From: Symbiobacterium thermophilum
GTDB lineage: Bacteria; Bacillota; Sulfobacillia; UBA995
NCBI GenBank assembly: GCA_020725145.1
Contig: DYFO01000003.1
Span: forward strand, 65,324 to 115,491
Length of the DNA: 50,168 nt
Direction of reading: 5' to 3'
This document shows positions 47,166-50,168 of the stretch, in pieces (positions within the stretch are counted from its first letter, which is position 1; each line of letters begins with the position of its first letter). Made by a program: the position numbers and the translations under genes. The notes beneath the pieces are model-generated. The model was given only the letters and a program-made list of their open reading frames with translations. It had not been told where the DNA came from and searched no databases.

Positions 47166-48290
47166 GTGTCAGCCCGTACGAGCGCCGTGCTTGTTTTGGG
47201 GGCAGGGTTCTCAACTCCTGCAGGCGTCCCTTCTCAAAGAGAACTCCTCAGCCACATCCACGAACTGACTCCCATGCTGGGAGAGAGTGAGGAAGTGATA
47301 AGGTTTCAGAAAGCGAAGCAGGTGGTGGAAGACTTCCTGCAAGCAGTCTTCAGTGAGTGTGACCGTTCGGTGGGCGAGCGACCGTGGTGGGAGATTGAGC
47401 TGGAGGATGTCTACTCCGTTCTCGACCGAGCATTGTCAGAGGACGATGTGCTGCTACGTGGCAGTCGACGCCGTGACGCCGGAGGATGCGGGCTCGAGCG
47501 AACACTGTCAGAGGACGAGCCCTACGACCATGAGAGGCTGTACTTGGTCAGAAACAGCCTTGACACCTGCATAGCCTATGCTATCAGCCATGCTACTCCC
47601 GCTGATCTCTCGCTTTACCACGCAGTGTATAATGAGCTGTGTGCCCGATACGATGACTGGGCAACGATTAGCACCAACTGGGATCTACTCTGGGACAACA
47701 CTCTGCAGCAGTGTTCCTCTCGGTGTGGACAGACCGTGGATTACGGCGTTCCGGCCAGAGCAATGGAAGACGGCTCCCTGCTCCCTCGTGGAGGCCCATT
47801 GCTCTACAAGCTTCATGGCTCCCTGAACTGGGGTTCATGCCCCTGTTGTCACGGCATGTTTGCCCGCACGGACGGGCGGTTGTGGGTTCCGCAGATCATG
47901 CCGGCTCCCTGTCCACGGTGCGGCTCGAACGAAGAGACTCCATCGCTCAGAACGTTTATCATCACGCCTACCGCGCTGAAGACCATCAGGAACCCGATTG
48001 TCCAGATGGTATACGATGAGGCTTTCGCCTTACTCAGGCGGGCCACCACCGTTATCTTCGTCGGATACTCGCTGCCAGCGGCCGATCACAACCTCAGATA
48101 CTTGTTCCGCAGGGGGATTTCCACGGAAGCGTCGGTCAAGGTGATCCTGCGCGACCCCGGAGCCACGGACGTGTTCAGGCGGTACCAGAGCCTTCTCGGC
48201 TTGCCCAACGACTCTCTATGCACCGAAGGCTTTGAGTCCTTCTTCAATCTTCGGGGACGGTGTGACCGGGGTAGCTGGAACCTCAGCTAG
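47166..48290 (+). CDS. SIR2-family protein with inserted zinc ribbon
   Basis: A 374-residue SIR2-like protein. NAD-binding start VLVLGAGFSTPAGVPS (G12-S16), the sirtuin Asn-Asp pair in ISTNWDLLWD (N171, D173), the His in YKLHGSLNW (H217), then a four-Cys ribbon (SCPCCHGMF and APCPRCGSN), and the C-terminal FVGYSLPAADHNLRYLFRRG typical of the SIR2_2 group found in defence genes, where such domains often degrade NAD+. No second effector domain is fused. It starts with GTG immediately after the previous stop (TAG-GTG), which makes co-translation likely. Deacetylase action cannot be excluded. Confidence 0.82.
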   Translation: MSARTSAVLVLGAGFSTPAGVPSQRELLSHIHELTPMLGESEEVIRFQKAKQVVEDFLQAVFSECDRSVGERPWWEIELEDVYSVLDRALSEDDVLLRGSRRRDAGGCGLERTLSEDEPYDHERLYLVRNSLDTCIAYAISHATPADLSLYHAVYNELCARYDDWATISTNWDLLWDNTLQQCSSRCGQTVDYGVPARAMEDGSLLPRGGPLLYKLHGSLNWGSCPCCHGMFARTDGRLWVPQIMPAPCPRCGSNEETPSLRTFIITPTALKTIRNPIVQMVYDEAFALLRRATTVIFVGYSLPAADHNLRYLFRRGISTEASVKVILRDPGATDVFRRYQSLLGLPNDSLCTEGFESFFNLRGRCDRGSWNLS

Positions 48291-48692
48291 TTCTTACCTG
48301 TGTCCCACCCGGTCTCATATGCTGTTCCCGGCGGCCAACACCCCCTGCTCCCTGACCTCTTCCGCCCAGCGAACGCGCCGGTCCGGTAGGCGGCGGAACT
48401 TTGTCTACAGTGTAGCTCCTGGGCTCGATACCCCCGGTGACGGGGGGAAACGCAATGCCGGTCCAGGACCCGGGCCTGGCGAAGCCGAACAGGGTGGTCT
48501 TGGACTGCTCCAGTTGCTCGGCCAGCCGCAACACCGAATGGCCCGCGCCGCAGTCTCCAGCCCCTCAGGAGCTCCTTCAGGGCGCACTCGGTGCTCTGCT
48601 GAACCTCTTGAAGCACGCCCAGACATGAGCGCTGGCCTCGAGTCCCGGCCGGCGGATGCCGGGGTGTGGCGTGCGGGCGGGCGGGGAGTCCG
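48291..48692. other. intergenic region with no convincing gene
   Basis: About 400 bases, GC-rich again. On the minus strand a short protein-like stretch can be read (LRLAEQLEQSKTTLFGFARP and 'SWTGIAFPPVTGGIEPRS', 48390-48534) but no start, ribosome site or family could be assigned; it may be a transposase or other gene fragment. No terminator hairpin with a U-run was found after the SIR2 gene. Confidence 0.35.
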
Positions 48693-49139
48693 CTACCCGG
48701 TGTCGTCCTTAATTCCGCCGGGAAGCCAGCGGTGCCAGCTAGCGGTGAACTGCTCCACCGACTGCCCAGTGAGCTCTTCCAGCGCGGCCTTCCTGTCCAG
48801 GCCGTCGCACAGGAGATCCACCAGCCGCCTGAGGGCGTCCAAGCCCCACCTCGCCGTGAGGTACTCGGCCAAGGAGAAGGCGTACTCGCAGCGGCCGCGC
48901 ACCGGGTTGGTGGCGAAGCCCTCGACCAGAGCGTCGAGCGCGGGAAGGGATGCTCCGACCAGCCAGGAAAGGAAGCCCTCGCGGCGGTGCCCCTGGAGCT
49001 GGCCGGCGGCCAAGCCTGCCATCCCTTCCGACAGCCACGCGATCGGCGGTACGACCACCCCCCGGGCCATCACGTAGCGGCCCAACAGCAGGTGGTTCAG
49101 CTCGTGGACGAAGATCTCGTGGAACTCCTGGATCCCTCT

Positions 49140-49450
49140 ACTACGAAAATGGACTCCCGATCAGGCCGCCTCCTGCGTCGGGATCACCAGGATGGTGTGG
49201 GCCACTGCCACCGCCGCGCTCTTGGAACCTCTTCTTGCGGCTATGCGATGATACTGAGCTGACAAGTAGGTATACCTGGTCCGGGCCGCCGCTCGGGCCG
49301 CCTCCACCACCGTGGTGCTTCTGACCGCCGGGGTCAGTCTCAGTATCGGGCTCCAGGCACCAAGGAGATCCGACCTCATCACCAGCCGCGCACCCGATTG
49401 TCCACCGTCAGCACCCGATTTTCATGCTTCGTGGTGCCCCCATGGGGGGC
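49140..49450 (-). mobile_element. IS110-family insertion sequence fragment
   Basis: About 300 bases on the minus strand, ending at TGA 49163-49161, with the C-terminal end of an IS110/IS116/IS902-type transposase. It lies inside the metallopeptidase gene between the middle piece and the HELNH piece. Only about 25 bases separate the transposase stop from resumed peptidase sequence. No repeats marking the ends were found, as expected for IS110. Confidence 0.7.
49161..49382 (-). pseudogene. IS110-family transposase, C-terminal fragment
   Basis: The readable protein is AARAAARTRYTYLSAQYHRI, 'AARRGSKSAAVAVAHTILV', which matches the conserved C-terminal region of IS110/IS116-type (Transposase_20) enzymes (A..SRT..TYLSAQY.R.A.RRG.K.A..AVAH.ILV). 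The N-terminal DEDD catalytic domain and most of the C-terminal domain are absent. Confidence 0.75.
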
Positions 49451-50080
49451 ATGGCGGTCTCTTCAGGGCCGAGGAGGAGAGCATGAGCACGCCAGCCGGC
49501 GTTACCATACCCTGCATCCAGTCCCGAACAGGCATGGCTGTTGCTTGGCGAAGGTGTTTGACGGACGGGAAGACGTAGGCGGTGACCGGTTCGAGCGCCC
49601 AGTCCGGCGGTTCCTCGCCCGGAAGGAGCAAGGGTGCCAGGGCGCGGTCGAAGCCGTCCTCGCTGGCCAGCTCGAGGTGTTGGAGATCGCGGCCGTGCCC
49701 GGGCCAGACATGCAAATCGAGCCGCGCCGTCCTGGCGGTCTCCCAGGCGACCTTGCCGAGCGACGGACCATCCGTATGGACGCGAACCGCCAGCCCGCGG
49801 GTTCCGGAAAGAGCTCCACCTCGAGATCCAGGCGGCCCAGCCGGGCGAACCGGCAATGCACCGACACCACTGCGGGCTCGCTGTCGGCGACGGCCACGAT
49901 GGTCCATCGGCGGATGGCGCCGGCCATCCGGAGGCCCTGGGCGAGGTGGTCGGCCAGGGCGGAAGGGTCCCCGCGGTAGGCGGCGATGGCGAGATCGGCG
50001 GCTTCCCAGTAATCTCCCCGGGCCAGGGCGTCGAACAACCGAGCTACCGTCTCGCCGGGGCTACCGGGCTCTGGGATCAA

Positions 50081-50168
50081 GCCCTCCGGCCAGGGTGCTA
50101 GCCCATGTTTGACAGAAATGACGGGTTACCGGGGTCGCGGTAAGCGTTGAGGCTTGAGAAACACCAGG
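50081..50168. other. right window edge, no gene seen
   Basis: 88 bases with a sharp change of sequence character beyond about 50100 (ATGTTTGACAGAAATGACG). It could be the end of another insertion sequence that removed the peptidase N-terminus, but nothing can be proved from this short stretch. Confidence 0.3.

Larger units (their letters stand above)
44700..48290 (+). other. candidate accessory/defence cassette (YwgA-like, PD-(D/E)XK, TGT-like, SIR2)
   Basis: Four same-strand genes with four-base or zero-base junctions and codon use clearly less GC-biased than the surrounding genes. Contents are typical of defence islands: a nuclease, a SIR2-family NAD-binding protein, a nucleobase-exchange-type enzyme and a small winged-helix-like protein. 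No integrase, terminal repeats or tRNA is seen at the borders. The grouping is observed; a defence role is inference. Confidence 0.55.
48693..50080 (-). pseudogene. HExxH metallopeptidase (peptidase-MA-like), broken by frameshift and IS fragment
   Basis: Three pieces in order on the minus strand. Piece 1 (50080 to about 49775): 'SPGETVARLFDALARGDY', an NTF2/SnoaL-like N-terminal region. Piece 2 (about 49785-49450), one frame over: GPSLGKVAWETARTARLDL, WALEPVTAYVFPSVKHLRQ, GMVTPAGVLMLSS. Piece 3 (about 49137-48693): the zinc motif FHEIFVHELNHLLLGRYV, then 'PIAWLSEGMAGLAAGQLQG' with the third-ligand Glu, ending LPGGIKDDTG. Pieces 2 and 3 are in the same frame but separated by an IS110-type fragment. 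The N-terminal signal region also seems missing, since no good start lies upstream of 50080. It was probably a secreted gluzincin peptidase. Confidence 0.72.

Noticed and set aside
1-50168. tRNA, rRNA, tmRNA genes and CRISPR arrays
   Set aside because: Looked for T-loop (GGTTCGAATCC) and CCA-end patterns and for regular repeats; none convincing was seen by eye.

Overview
The window looks like chromosomal DNA of a spore-former-lineage Firmicute (Bacillota), very GC-rich and probably thermophilic. The indications are a T-box leader on serS, dnaD and dnaI-type helicase-loader genes side by side, an Asp23/Gls24-type protein, the gap-pgk-tpiA-gpmI-eno-secG-...-rnr gene order, many GTG and TTG starts with GGAGG ribosome sites, and a probable K+-dependent membrane pyrophosphatase. 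I cannot name a species. Neighbouring genes mostly overlap by GTGA, ATGA or TTGA, so most of the window is organised as tight operons.

Layout. 1-3086 (minus): carbon operon pspC, ROK sugar kinase, a small membrane protein, glycerate 2-kinase and a cut-off glycerate/2-hydroxyacid dehydrogenase. 3190-5932: a cupin-type glucose-6-phosphate isomerase, facing a class V aminotransferase and a patatin-like hydrolase. 6030-7100 and 9437-10352: two decayed TnpB-carrying insertion sequences (IS607-like and IS200/IS605-like) that bracket a Cys-rich redox protein, an alpha/beta hydrolase and a 2-hydroxyacid dehydrogenase. 10354-13986: amidase, GHMP kinase, ZIP metal transporter. 14050-16257: Fur-box-controlled feoAB. 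16319-27261: rapZ, polyprenyl synthase, NTPase, Old Yellow Enzyme, mobA-mobB, CapA-like protein, a P-loop/Asp23 protein, Na+/phosphate symporter, dnaD and dnaI-like genes. 27258-28837 (minus): serS with promoter and T-box leader. 29093-31091: FtsX-type ABC exporter. 31088-31944 (minus): histidinol phosphatase. 32041-44658: rpoN followed by the lower-glycolysis operon, then secG, hppA, thioesterase, HD protein and RNase R.

The most unusual part is 44700-48290, directly after rnr, where smpB-ssrA is often found in Firmicutes. Base composition and codon use change abruptly, and four tightly packed genes appear: a YwgA-like winged-helix-type protein, a small PD-(D/E)XK nuclease, a protein with the hallmarks of a tRNA-guanine transglycosylase (two candidate catalytic Asp and a CxCxxC zinc site), and a SIR2-family protein with an inserted zinc ribbon. 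This is a candidate defence or DNA-modification cassette that I cannot match to a named system. It is followed by a decayed HExxH metallopeptidase gene broken by a frameshift and by an IS110-family transposase fragment (48693-50080), so this end of the window is a turnover zone.

Functionally, the housekeeping genes join sugar entry (ROK kinase, cupin PGI), glycerate metabolism and the whole lower glycolytic pathway with energy conservation (membrane pyrophosphatase), iron uptake, molybdenum-cofactor maturation, replication initiation and RNA turnover.
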